Shown: positions 1 through 6,417 of the stretch, piece by piece
Numbering within the stretch: position 1 is the stretch's first letter
Layout: each line of letters starts with the position of its first letter
Assembly: GCA_021203115.1 (NCBI GenBank)
Contig: JAJQBV010000219.1
Span: 1-7,291 of the forward strand
DNA length: 7,291 bases
Direction of reading: 5' to 3'
DNA from: Clostridiales bacterium
Lineage (GTDB): Bacteria > Bacillota > Clostridia > Lachnospirales > Lachnospiraceae
Notes under the pieces: generated by a model
Seen by the model: only the letters and a program-made list of their open reading frames with translations
Told to the model about the DNA's origin: nothing
The model's database searches: none
Position numbers and translations under genes: made by a program

Positions 1-594
1 AATCAGGGGCAGCTCGATCAGGAGGAGCTGGCACAGCTGCAGGAGCTTTATGATATGTATCAGACCTATTCTTCCTACGACAAAGTGGCAGCCAGTGTGA
101 TCGGAAAGGACAGCGGCAACTGGTTTTCTACCTTCCTCATTGATAAAGGGACGAACGACGGAGTCGAGGAGGGGATGAATGTTATTGCGGGCGGCGGTCT
201 GGCCGGTATTGTCACGGAGGTCGGACCGACATACGCAACGGTTCGGGCAATCATTGACGACACCAGCAATGTCAGTTGTAAGGATCTTGTCAGCGGGGAT
301 ACGATGATCGTGAGCGGCGATTTGCAATCCATGAATGACAGCGGGCTGATTACATTCTCCGATTTAAACGATACGGATGATGCAGCCGGAGTGGGAGATC
401 AGGTCGTCACCTCCAGTATCAGCGACCTCTACCTTCCGAACATCCCGGTCGGCTACATCACAGAGGTGACGCTGGATTCCAACAAGCTGACGAAGTCCGG
501 CACGATTGCGACCGTTGTGGACTTTCAGCACCTCGAGAAAGTTTTTGTCATACTGGAGACCAAAGAATCCATAACTGAAAATGAGGGGGAGTAG
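1..594 (+). CDS. mreC: Rod shape-determining protein MreC (5'-truncated by window edge)
   Basis: MreC is a bitopic membrane protein whose extracytoplasmic part organises the elongasome with MreB, MreD, PBP2 and RodA. The frame is open from base 1, so the gene begins before the window; 197 codons are present against roughly 280-300 in whole MreC proteins. The missing part should hold the cytoplasmic tail, the transmembrane helix and most of the coiled coil. The first ~18 visible residues (rich in Q, E, L) look like the end of that coiled coil. The two beta-barrel domains follow, with the family pattern VIGKDSGNW, then FLIDKGTNDGVEEGM and GLAGIV, and later VGDQVVTS and IPVGYI. The ATG at 55 is internal: the reading frame and the MreC similarity run through it from upstream. 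The TAG stop is three bases before mreD, which indicates operon organisation. Identification is by recognised motifs, not by a search. Confidence 0.93.
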   Translation, partial: NQGQLDQEELAQLQELYDMYQTYSSYDKVAASVIGKDSGNWFSTFLIDKGTNDGVEEGMNVIAGGGLAGIVTEVGPTYATVRAIIDDTSNVSCKDLVSGDTMIVSGDLQSMNDSGLITFSDLNDTDDAAGVGDQVVTSSISDLYLPNIPVGYITEVTLDSNKLTKSGTIATVVDFQHLEKVFVILETKESITENEGE

Positions 595-597
595 GCT

Positions 598-1020
598 ATG
601 AGGAGAAAACTGGTGGTTGCGGCCATTATCATTGTCTGCTTCCTTTTACAATGTACGGTGTTTCAGACTCTGGCAATCGCTTCCATCTCGCCCAATCTGC
701 TGATCGTGGTGACCGCGGCATTCGGTTTTATGAGAGGGAAGAAGGAGGGACTGTTTATCGGGTTTTTCTGCGGCGCCCTGATTGATATTCTGTTTGGCAG
801 TGTTCTCGGCTTTTATGCTCTGGTCTATATGTTTATCGGATATGCAAACGGGTTTTTCCGGAAGAATTTTTTCCCGGACGGGATCTGGCTTCCCGTTATG
901 CTGATTGCAATCAGCGATTTTTGCTGCAACCTGTTTGTTTATTTCATCCTTTTCTGGTTCCGCGGCAGATTTGACTTTGGCTATTATCTGGGACACACGA
1001 TTCTGCCTGAGATCGTCTAA
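598..1020 (+). CDS. mreD: Rod shape-determining protein MreD, C-terminally truncated by an in-frame TAA
   Basis: MreD is a small polytopic membrane protein of the elongasome. The ATG at 598 lies three bases after the mreC stop, with a GAGGGGG ribosome binding site at the end of mreC. The 140-residue product is very hydrophobic: a charged MRRKL start, a first membrane helix at about residues 5-24, then the MreD-like stretch SPNLLIVV, a G-rich segment FIGFFCGALIDILFG, and further helices to about residue 138. The ORF stops after HTILPEIV, where MreD proteins normally continue with Tyr/Thr and a final transmembrane helix. That helix is encoded in the same frame immediately after the TAA (1021-1116). 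Read through, the protein would be 172 codons, within the usual MreD length. A single Tyr (TAT/TAC) to TAA change would explain this. Whether it is a true mutation or a sequencing or assembly error cannot be decided here. Family assignment is confident; activity of the truncated form is uncertain. Confidence 0.88.
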   Translation: MRRKLVVAAIIIVCFLLQCTVFQTLAIASISPNLLIVVTAAFGFMRGKKEGLFIGFFCGALIDILFGSVLGFYALVYMFIGYANGFFRKNFFPDGIWLPVMLIAISDFCCNLFVYFILFWFRGRFDFGYYLGHTILPEIV

Positions 1021-1116
1021 ACGATGCTGATTGCGATCGTTTTGTATTTTATCCTGCTGAAGATTAACCAGAAGCTGGAAGAGATTGAAAAGAGGAGTGA
1101 GACGAAGTTTGGCTGA
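1021..1116 (+). pseudogene. mreD: Displaced C-terminal segment of MreD, in frame after the TAA
   Basis: These 31 codons plus TGA continue the mreD frame directly after the premature stop. They encode one hydrophobic helix (MLIAIVLYFILL) followed by a charged amphipathic tail (KINQKLEEIEKRSETKFG), which is what the end of MreD should look like. An ATG at 1024, one codon after the TAA, could allow termination-reinitiation and give a separate 30-residue membrane peptide, although only a weak Shine-Dalgarno match (GAG) precedes it. The TGA at 1114-1116 overlaps the preferred TTG start of the PBP2 gene, which is the usual arrangement for an intact, translationally coupled mreD. That supports the reading that the segment was part of mreD until recently. 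Confidence 0.75.
1091..1097 (+). promoter_or_regulatory. Ribosome binding site favouring the TTG start at 1109
   Basis: AGAGGAG lies 11 bases before TTG 1109. The other in-frame starts are TTG 1085, which lies upstream of this site, and GTG 1097, which is inside it. Neither has a well-spaced Shine-Dalgarno sequence of its own. This decides for 1109, though the spacing is on the long side, so GTG 1097 is not fully excluded. Confidence 0.55.
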
Positions 1117-3952
1117 CTTTATCAAAGAATGGTTTGTGAAAATTGTAAAATCCAGACTGTTTGTGTTCTGGGTTGTCATGGTCGTCATCTGCGTTGTGGT
1201 AGTGCAGCATCTGTTCCAGCTTCAGATCATCAACGGTAAGGATTATCTGAACAATTATACCATGAGCATCGAAAAAGAGATCACGACGGACGGCACCCGG
1301 GGCAATATCTATGACCGGAACGGTGTTCTGCTTGCCCACAATGAACTTTCCTATACCATCACGCTGGAGGACAGCGGAACTTATGAGGCCTCCGGCGACA
1401 AGACGGCGACGGATGTCAAAAACGAGACATTGAACGAGGAAATCAATACGCTGATCAATATGATCGAGTCCAACGGGGATTCGATTGTCAATGATCTGAA
1501 TCTCTACATGGATAAGAACGGTGTTCTGTCCTTTCTTTCGGATGGGACGAGCCTGCAGGCATTCCGGCGGGATGTTTACGGGCATTCCTCTATTGATGAG
1601 CTGGTCGTGAACGCGAAGCTCGGTTACGATGAGGCCAAGGCGACCACGGAGCAGGTCTATGAGTACCTCCTCGACCAGTACGGGGTGGACACGGACGAAT
1701 ACAGCCGGTACCGCGCGTATCAGATTATTGTGGTGCGCTATGCGCTGGCGCAGAATTCCTACCAGAGATACATTGCCACCGATATCGCACAGGATGTCTC
1801 CGATGAGACGGTCGCCATGATCGAGGAGCATCTGGACGAGCTGGAGGGCGTGGAGGTCAGCGAGGACACGAAGCGCGTCTATGATTATCCGGAGTATTTT
1901 TCTCATATCATCGGTTATACCGGGAAAATTTCCACGGACGAGTATACAGAACTTTCCGCGTCGGACGATTCCTACACACTGAACGACACGGTGGGTAAAT
2001 CCGGCATCGAGCAGGTGATGGAGTTGCAGCTGCAGGGGACGAAGGGAACCGAGACGGTCTATGTCAACAATGTCGGAAAAATTTTGGAGGTCAAGGATTC
2101 CACGGAAGCCTCCGCGAGCAATGACGTCTATCTCTCCATTGACGCCGAGCTGCAGATCGCGGTGTATGACCTTCTGGAACAGGAGCTTGCAGGAATTCTT
2201 TATTCGAAGATCATCAACGCGAAGGAGGATGACAGCTCGGAACTGTATATTCCGATCTACGATGTATACAGTGCCCTGATCGAAAACAGTGTGATCGATA
2301 TCGCCGCGATGGCGGAGGCGGATTCCGGCACGGTACAGTACAGCGTATATCAGACGTTTTCCGCTCACCGTCAGACGGTGTATCAGGAGGTGACAGAGGC
2401 TCTCTGGAGCGACACTGCCTATGAGGATCAGTCGGAGGAGATGCAGGAATATCTGACCTATGTAATTACCTGGATGCAGGATACCGGCATTTTTGACACG
2501 ACGGATGTGAATTCCTCAGATGAAATGTACACGGATTGGAAAAACGGTACGGTTTCCGCAAAGGATTATCTTATGTATGCCGTTGAGGCTTCCTGGATTC
2601 AGGTGAGTGCGCTGGATCTGGACGAGAAGTACGCGGACACGGATGAGATTTATGAAACATTGATCAGCTATGCAATGGAGAAGGTTCAGTCAATCACGGC
2701 TTTTGACCGGATTATTTATAAGTATCTGGTTTATGATGATGAGATCAGCGGCACCCAGCTGTGCCTGATTTTGTTTGAACAGGGCGTGTTGGAGGAGGAT
2801 GCGGAGTCCCGGAGCGCTCTGGAGAGCGGGAGCACTTCTGCCTATACTTTTCTGAAGGAGAAGATCAACAATCTGGAGATTACGCCGGCACAGCTGGCGC
2901 TGGATCCGTGTACCGGCTCCTGTGTCATCATGGATCCGGACACGGGGGAGCTGTTGGCGTGCGTCACTTACCCCGGATACGATACCAACCGGCTGGCCAA
3001 CTCCATGGATTCCGATTACTACAACCAGCTTCTGGCGGACGGATCGCTGCCGCTCTACAACAATGCGACGCAGCAGGCCACTGCGCCCGGCTCCACGTTC
3101 AAGATGGTGACGGCATCGGCGGGACTGACGGAGGGTGTGATCACCGTGGATACAGAGATCGAGGATACGGGTATTTTTGAGCGTCTGGATTACAGCCTGA
3201 AATGCTGGATTTATCCGTCCTCCCACGGGAACGAGAATGTGATTACTGCGCTGCGGGATTCCTGCAATACCTTCTTCTGCGAGGTCGGATACCGCCTGAG
3301 TCTGGTAAATGAGGTTTACAGTGAGAGTACCGGCCTGTCCTATCTGCAGAAATATGCGGAGATGTTCGGACTGGGAACGTCGACCAACATCGAGATTTCC
3401 GAGGGAACCTCCCAGGTTGCCACTGAGTATCCGATCAGCGCGTCCATCGGACAGAGTAATAACAAGTACACGACTGTCCAACTGTGCCGCTATGCGGCGG
3501 CGATCGCCAACGAGGGGACGGTCTACGACCTGACGCTGCTTTCCAAAGTGACGGATCCCGAGGGGGAAACGCTGGAAACCTATTCCCCGACCGTCAGCAA
3601 CGAGATCACGGAGATCACTGCCTCGACGTGGTCAGCGATCAAGGAGGGAATAGAGGAAGTGATTGCATCGCATACGCAGTTCGATGACCTGCTTGTTACG
3701 CTCGCCGGAAAGACCGGTACCGCGCAGGAGAGTGAGGAACGTCCGAACCATGCGCTTTTTGTCGGTTATGCACCGGCGGATGATCCGGAGATCGCCATTG
3801 CGGCCCGCATTGCTTACGGATACGGATCATCAAACACCTGCGATTTTGTGAACACAGTTATGAAATATTACTTTGGGGAGGCCTCGGAGGAGGAACTTCT
3901 GAACGGACAGGCGGCAGAGGTCAGCTCATCCTCGAACAGCTTTACCGATTAG
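1109..3952 (+). CDS. mrdA: Penicillin-binding protein 2 (class B PBP, elongasome D,D-transpeptidase)
   Basis: Class B transpeptidase that cross-links peptidoglycan stem peptides on the outer face of the membrane, working with RodA. Using TTG 1109 the protein has 947 residues (955 from TTG 1085). A membrane anchor spans about residues 17-37, followed by the PBP dimerisation-domain signature RGNIYDRNG at 64-72 and the rest of the pedestal domain to LSIDAELQ at about 342. Residues ~360-600 are an acidic, mostly helical insertion. GELLA at 613-617 opens the transpeptidase domain, which has all three active-site motifs: STFK at 662-665 (Ser662 nucleophile), SCN at 718-720 and KTG at 868-870. PBP2 proteins are commonly 600-700 residues, and the insertion accounts for the difference. 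Cys699, His706, Cys719 and Cys724 cluster around the SCN motif. The start overlaps the original mreD end by 8 bases, and rodA follows after 18 bases. SpoVD or FtsI-type PBPs are the alternatives; the mreCD-rodA setting argues for the elongation PBP2. Confidence 0.93.
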   Translation: MADFIKEWFVKIVKSRLFVFWVVMVVICVVVVQHLFQLQIINGKDYLNNYTMSIEKEITTDGTRGNIYDRNGVLLAHNELSYTITLEDSGTYEASGDKTATDVKNETLNEEINTLINMIESNGDSIVNDLNLYMDKNGVLSFLSDGTSLQAFRRDVYGHSSIDELVVNAKLGYDEAKATTEQVYEYLLDQYGVDTDEYSRYRAYQIIVVRYALAQNSYQRYIATDIAQDVSDETVAMIEEHLDELEGVEVSEDTKRVYDYPEYFSHIIGYTGKISTDEYTELSASDDSYTLNDTVGKSGIEQVMELQLQGTKGTETVYVNNVGKILEVKDSTEASASNDVYLSIDAELQIAVYDLLEQELAGILYSKIINAKEDDSSELYIPIYDVYSALIENSVIDIAAMAEADSGTVQYSVYQTFSAHRQTVYQEVTEALWSDTAYEDQSEEMQEYLTYVITWMQDTGIFDTTDVNSSDEMYTDWKNGTVSAKDYLMYAVEASWIQVSALDLDEKYADTDEIYETLISYAMEKVQSITAFDRIIYKYLVYDDEISGTQLCLILFEQGVLEEDAESRSALESGSTSAYTFLKEKINNLEITPAQLALDPCTGSCVIMDPDTGELLACVTYPGYDTNRLANSMDSDYYNQLLADGSLPLYNNATQQATAPGSTFKMVTASAGLTEGVITVDTEIEDTGIFERLDYSLKCWIYPSSHGNENVITALRDSCNTFFCEVGYRLSLVNEVYSESTGLSYLQKYAEMFGLGTSTNIEISEGTSQVATEYPISASIGQSNNKYTTVQLCRYAAAIANEGTVYDLTLLSKVTDPEGETLETYSPTVSNEITEITASTWSAIKEGIEEVIASHTQFDDLLVTLAGKTGTAQESEERPNHALFVGYAPADDPEIAIAARIAYGYGSSNTCDFVNTVMKYYFGEASEEELLNGQAAEVSSSSNSFTD

Positions 3953-3970
3953 CCCGGACGGGAGGCGTTT

Positions 3971-5098
3971 ATGTTGAAACAATATAAGATTAAAAATTAT
4001 CGCTTCCAGCTGATCGCGTATGTGGTCATTTTGAGCATTATCGGCATTTTGGCGATCGGAAGTGCAAAAGAGTCCGTTCAGGACAAACAGATTATGGGTC
4101 TGATTGCCGGTCTTGTGATCATGGCCATCGTATCTGTGATCGATTACAGCTTAATTTTAAAATTCCGCCGGATCTGGTATTTGCTGACAATCATTTTTCT
4201 GGGGCTGGTTCTGGTTCCGGGAGTGGGAAAGGAAGTCAACAGCGCTACCCGCTGGATTGAGATCGGCGGATTCCAGTTTCAGCCTTCCGAACTCTGCAAG
4301 ATCATGCTTATCGTATTTTTCGCAGCATTTTTTATGAGAGTCCGGGAGAAGCTGAACACATGGAAAATCATTCTGGCGGCGCTTGTCCTGATCGGAATCC
4401 CGCTGCTGATGATCGTGAGGGAGCCGGATCTGTCCACCACGATCATCGTTGTGGTGGTCTTTCTCACGATGATCTATGTCGCGGGGCTGAGCTACAAGAT
4501 CATTCTGCCGGTCATTGCGGTAACGATACCGACCGCCGTTGTGCTCCTGGTGCTGATGGTGCGCGGTCAGTTGCCCATTCTCCAGCAGTACCAGTCCACG
4601 CGGATTTTGTCCTGGTTGGATCCGGAGGCATACCCGGATTCCTCCCGCCAGCAGCAGAATTCCATCATCGCGATCGGCTCCGGCCAGCTGTGGGGGAAGG
4701 GGTTGAACAACTCTTCCATCACGTCGCTGAAAAATAACAATTATCTCTCGGAGCCCCAGACGGACTTTATCTTTACCATTATCGGGGAGGAACTGGGGTT
4801 TGTCGGTTGTGTGATTGTGATTATCCTGATCATGCTGATTGTTTTTGAATGTATTATGATTGCCAGGAACGCGAAGGATATGGGAGGGCGGCTGCTCTGC
4901 TGCGGCATGGCGGCGCTGATCGGGTTTCAGTCGTTTGTCAATATCGGTGTGACGACCGGGCTTTTGCCGAATACGGGTATCCCGCTGCCGTTTGTCAGCT
5001 ACGGGCTGACCTCGCTGGTCAGTATGTTTATCGGGATCGGGATGGTGCTGAATGTGGGGCTGCAGCCGCGGCGGTACGGATCGGTGGAGGATCTGTAG
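3971..5098 (+). CDS. rodA: RodA, SEDS-family peptidoglycan glycosyltransferase
   Basis: RodA is a polytopic SEDS protein that polymerises lipid II into glycan strands in the elongasome, paired with a class B PBP. The 375-residue protein is full length for the family, with about ten hydrophobic segments. Hallmarks are visible in order: NSATRWIEIGGFQFQPSE at about residues 90-107, the VREPDLSTT loop, GSGQLWGKGL, SEPQTDFIFTIIGEELGF containing Asp265 (the position of the catalytically essential SEDS aspartate), and NTGIPLPFVSYG near the C-terminus. ATG 3971 is preceded by GGGAGG at 3960-3965, a good ribosome binding site. It starts 18 bases after the PBP2 stop, so the cognate polymerase/transpeptidase pair is co-expressed. 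FtsW and SpoVE are paralogues that share these motifs; assignment to RodA rests mainly on the neighbours. Confidence 0.93.
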   Translation: MLKQYKIKNYRFQLIAYVVILSIIGILAIGSAKESVQDKQIMGLIAGLVIMAIVSVIDYSLILKFRRIWYLLTIIFLGLVLVPGVGKEVNSATRWIEIGGFQFQPSELCKIMLIVFFAAFFMRVREKLNTWKIILAALVLIGIPLLMIVREPDLSTTIIVVVVFLTMIYVAGLSYKIILPVIAVTIPTAVVLLVLMVRGQLPILQQYQSTRILSWLDPEAYPDSSRQQQNSIIAIGSGQLWGKGLNNSSITSLKNNNYLSEPQTDFIFTIIGEELGFVGCVIVIILIMLIVFECIMIARNAKDMGGRLLCCGMAALIGFQSFVNIGVTTGLLPNTGIPLPFVSYGLTSLVSMFIGIGMVLNVGLQPRRYGSVEDL

Positions 5099-5134
5099 AA
5101 GAAGTATTATTAGTGTTGTGGCGTATCTTCGCAG

Positions 5135-5182
5135 AAACAACTTCAACGCGGGCACAACAAAGTGCCCACTTTTGAAGTGTTT
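5135..5182 (+). terminator. Long imperfect inverted repeat, possible terminator of the rod operon
   Basis: The intergenic region contains nested arms. GGGCAC (5150-5155) pairs with GTGCCC (5162-5167) across an AACAAA loop. ACTTCAA (5140-5146) pairs with TTGAAGT (5172-5178), and AAAC (5135-5138) pairs with GTTT (5179-5182) after a one-base bulge. A small internal loop (CGC against ACTT) separates inner and outer stems. It begins 36 bases after the rodA stop. The inner stem is followed by ACTTTT, a short U run, and the full stem by only three T, so it is not a textbook intrinsic terminator. A processing site or a copy of a dispersed repeat would fit equally well. Confidence 0.4.
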
Positions 5183-5210
5183 CCTGCTCACATCCATTTA
5201 CGTTGTGTAT

Positions 5211-5237
5211 TTTACAATTATTTGAACAGGATATAGT
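5211..5237 (+). promoter_or_regulatory. Weak promoter candidate for the D,D-carboxypeptidase gene
   Basis: TTTACA (5211-5216) and TATAGT (5232-5237) resemble -35 and -10 boxes, but the spacer is only 15 bases. No better pair was found between rodA and the carboxypeptidase gene. If the upstream hairpin terminates transcription, a promoter is needed near here; otherwise the gene may be read through from rodA. Confidence 0.22.
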
Positions 5238-5257
5238 TAAACAGGAGTTTACAGTAT

Positions 5258-6259
5258 ATGAAACACATGAAAAATACAGGTTGTTTGTTATTGTGTACAG
5301 TTCTTGCGGTGTCTATCCTCCTGACCGGGTGCGGCACAGACCGGCAGGATGTGGAGAGTGCATATCAGATCTATGACACGACGGAGGCGTATCTTTCCGG
5401 AAGAGTGTCGTCCTCTGATTCGGGGCTGGAGCTTTTCGCTTCGGATCTGTGTGTCGGCGGCACGGAGAATACGGAGTCCGCAAATGTGATCGCAGAGTGT
5501 GCCGAGAGTGCGGCGGTGTTTCAGGTGGAGAGCGGAGAGATTACATATTCACAGAATATCTATGAGAAGAATTATCCGGCGAGCACCACCAAGATTCTGA
5601 CAGCTTTGATCGCGTTGGAGTACGGGGATCCGGATCAGCTGCTGACGGTCTCGGACGCCGCGATTGATGATCTGGACGGTTCATCCTCTGTCTGCGGACT
5701 GGAAAAGGGCGATCAGATCACGCTGCGGGAGGCGCTGTACGGACTGATGCTCTGCAGCGGTAATGATGCGGCCAACGTGATCGCGGAGAACATTGCCGGC
5801 AGTACGGAGGCTTTTGCGGATCTGATGAATGCGAAAGCGCAGGAACTCGGTGCAACGCATTCGCATTTTGTCAATGCCCACGGTCTTCCGGACGAGGATC
5901 ACTATATCACGGCTTATGACCTGTATCTGATTTTCAATGAGGCGGTCAAAAATGAGGATTTTGTCACGATTATATCCACGACTTCGTATGATGCCTCTTA
6001 TCTGGACGCGTCGGGAAATACGGTGACGCAGACATGGGCGAATACCAACGGATACCTGTCCGGAAAGTATGAGATGCCGGAGGGCGTGACGGTCATCGGA
6101 GGAAAGACCGGAACGACCGAGGCAGCCGGTTACTGCCTTGTTCTGTACAGCACCAATGAGTCGGGATCACCGATTATATCGATTGTCATGAAAGGGAATT
6201 CACGGTCGGATATGTACAAGATCATGACGCAGATCCTCACCAATTTCGCAAATGAATAA
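5258..6259 (+). CDS. Lipoprotein D-alanyl-D-alanine carboxypeptidase (peptidase family S11, low-molecular-mass PBP)
   Basis: Serine D,D-carboxypeptidase that would remove the terminal D-Ala from pentapeptide stems, limiting cross-linking. The 333-residue protein opens with a lipoprotein signal peptide: basic MKHMKN, a hydrophobic core, then lipobox LLTGC with Cys25 as the expected lipidated residue. A ~60-residue acidic linker precedes the catalytic domain. The active-site triad motifs are complete: STTK at 109-112 (Ser109 nucleophile), SGN at 167-169 and KTG at 283-285. The protein ends about 50 residues after KTG, so the beta-rich C-terminal domain and membrane-binding amphipathic helix of PBP5-type enzymes (DacA) are absent; the lipid anchor replaces them. 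ATG 5258 has AGGAG at 5243-5247; ATG 5267 is an alternative that keeps the signal peptide. Its place after mreCD-mrdA-rodA suggests a role in processing elongasome products. The family is clear; the exact dac subtype is not. Confidence 0.92.
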   Translation: MKHMKNTGCLLLCTVLAVSILLTGCGTDRQDVESAYQIYDTTEAYLSGRVSSSDSGLELFASDLCVGGTENTESANVIAECAESAAVFQVESGEITYSQNIYEKNYPASTTKILTALIALEYGDPDQLLTVSDAAIDDLDGSSSVCGLEKGDQITLREALYGLMLCSGNDAANVIAENIAGSTEAFADLMNAKAQELGATHSHFVNAHGLPDEDHYITAYDLYLIFNEAVKNEDFVTIISTTSYDASYLDASGNTVTQTWANTNGYLSGKYEMPEGVTVIGGKTGTTEAAGYCLVLYSTNESGSPIISIVMKGNSRSDMYKIMTQILTNFANE

Positions 6260-6326
6260 GGCTCTGTTGAAAATGTTTATCCGTTAAAAATAAGATGGCA
6301 GAGAAACACGGGACACCACATATATA

Positions 6327-6355
6327 TTGAAATATTGGTTTTCGGGTGTTAAAAT
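6327..6355 (+). promoter_or_regulatory. Sigma-A-type promoter for the MBL-fold hydrolase gene
   Basis: TTGAAA (6327-6332) and TAAAAT (6350-6355) are separated by exactly 17 bases, and AT-rich TATATA lies just upstream. This is the best promoter match I found in the window. It predicts a start near 6362 and a leader of about 55 bases before ATG 6418. It also means that TTG 6327, which opens a long reading frame, is more likely a -35 box than a start codon. Confidence 0.55.
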
Positions 6356-6369
6356 ACGAATGATCGTAT
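6354..6369. promoter_or_regulatory. Perfect dyad over the -10/start region, candidate operator
   Basis: ATACGA and TCGTAT form a perfect 6-base inverted repeat around a 4-base centre (ATGA). It overlaps the last two bases of the -10 box and the predicted transcription start. That position would suit a repressor operator; it could also be chance, since short AT-rich dyads are common. Confidence 0.3.
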
Positions 6370-6401
6370 CTTTGGGTGGCTTCGTAAATCAGGAGGTAAT
6401 C

Positions 6402-6407
6402 AGGGGG
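6402..6407 (+). promoter_or_regulatory. Ribosome binding site for ATG 6418
   Basis: AGGGGG sits 10 bases before ATG 6418, the start of the conserved MBL N-terminus. A stronger AGGAGG at 6391-6396 lies 21 bases away, too far for this ATG, and has no standard start codon at normal distance after it; it may act as a standby site. Confidence 0.5.
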
Positions 6408-6417
6408 ATTATATCTT

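Noticed and set aside
55..57. ATG 55 as the mreC start
   Set aside because: The frame is open to base 1, the upstream codons fit the MreC coiled coil, and no ribosome binding site is evident.
1018..1020. TAA read as a reassigned sense codon
   Set aside because: TAA ends the PBP-family carboxypeptidase and MBL genes normally in this window, so a changed genetic code is not supported.
1064..2368. 434-codon reverse-strand ORF opposite mreD/PBP2
   Set aside because: Shadow of the strongly supported PBP2 gene; no recognisable domain and no plausible expression signals noticed.
2690..3481. 263-codon reverse-strand ORF opposite the transpeptidase domain
   Set aside because: Lies entirely antisense to conserved catalytic PBP2 sequence; no domain recognised.
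4157..5197. 346-codon reverse-strand ORF opposite rodA
   Set aside because: Composition (rich in H, Q, R, D) is typical of the antisense of a membrane protein gene; it runs into the intergenic hairpin and matches no family I know.
6327..6417. Upstream extension of the MBL gene from TTG 6327
   Set aside because: The TTG is a -35 box in a 17-base-spaced promoter. The added residues do not look like an MBL N-terminus, while the conserved N-terminus starts at ATG 6418 in another frame.
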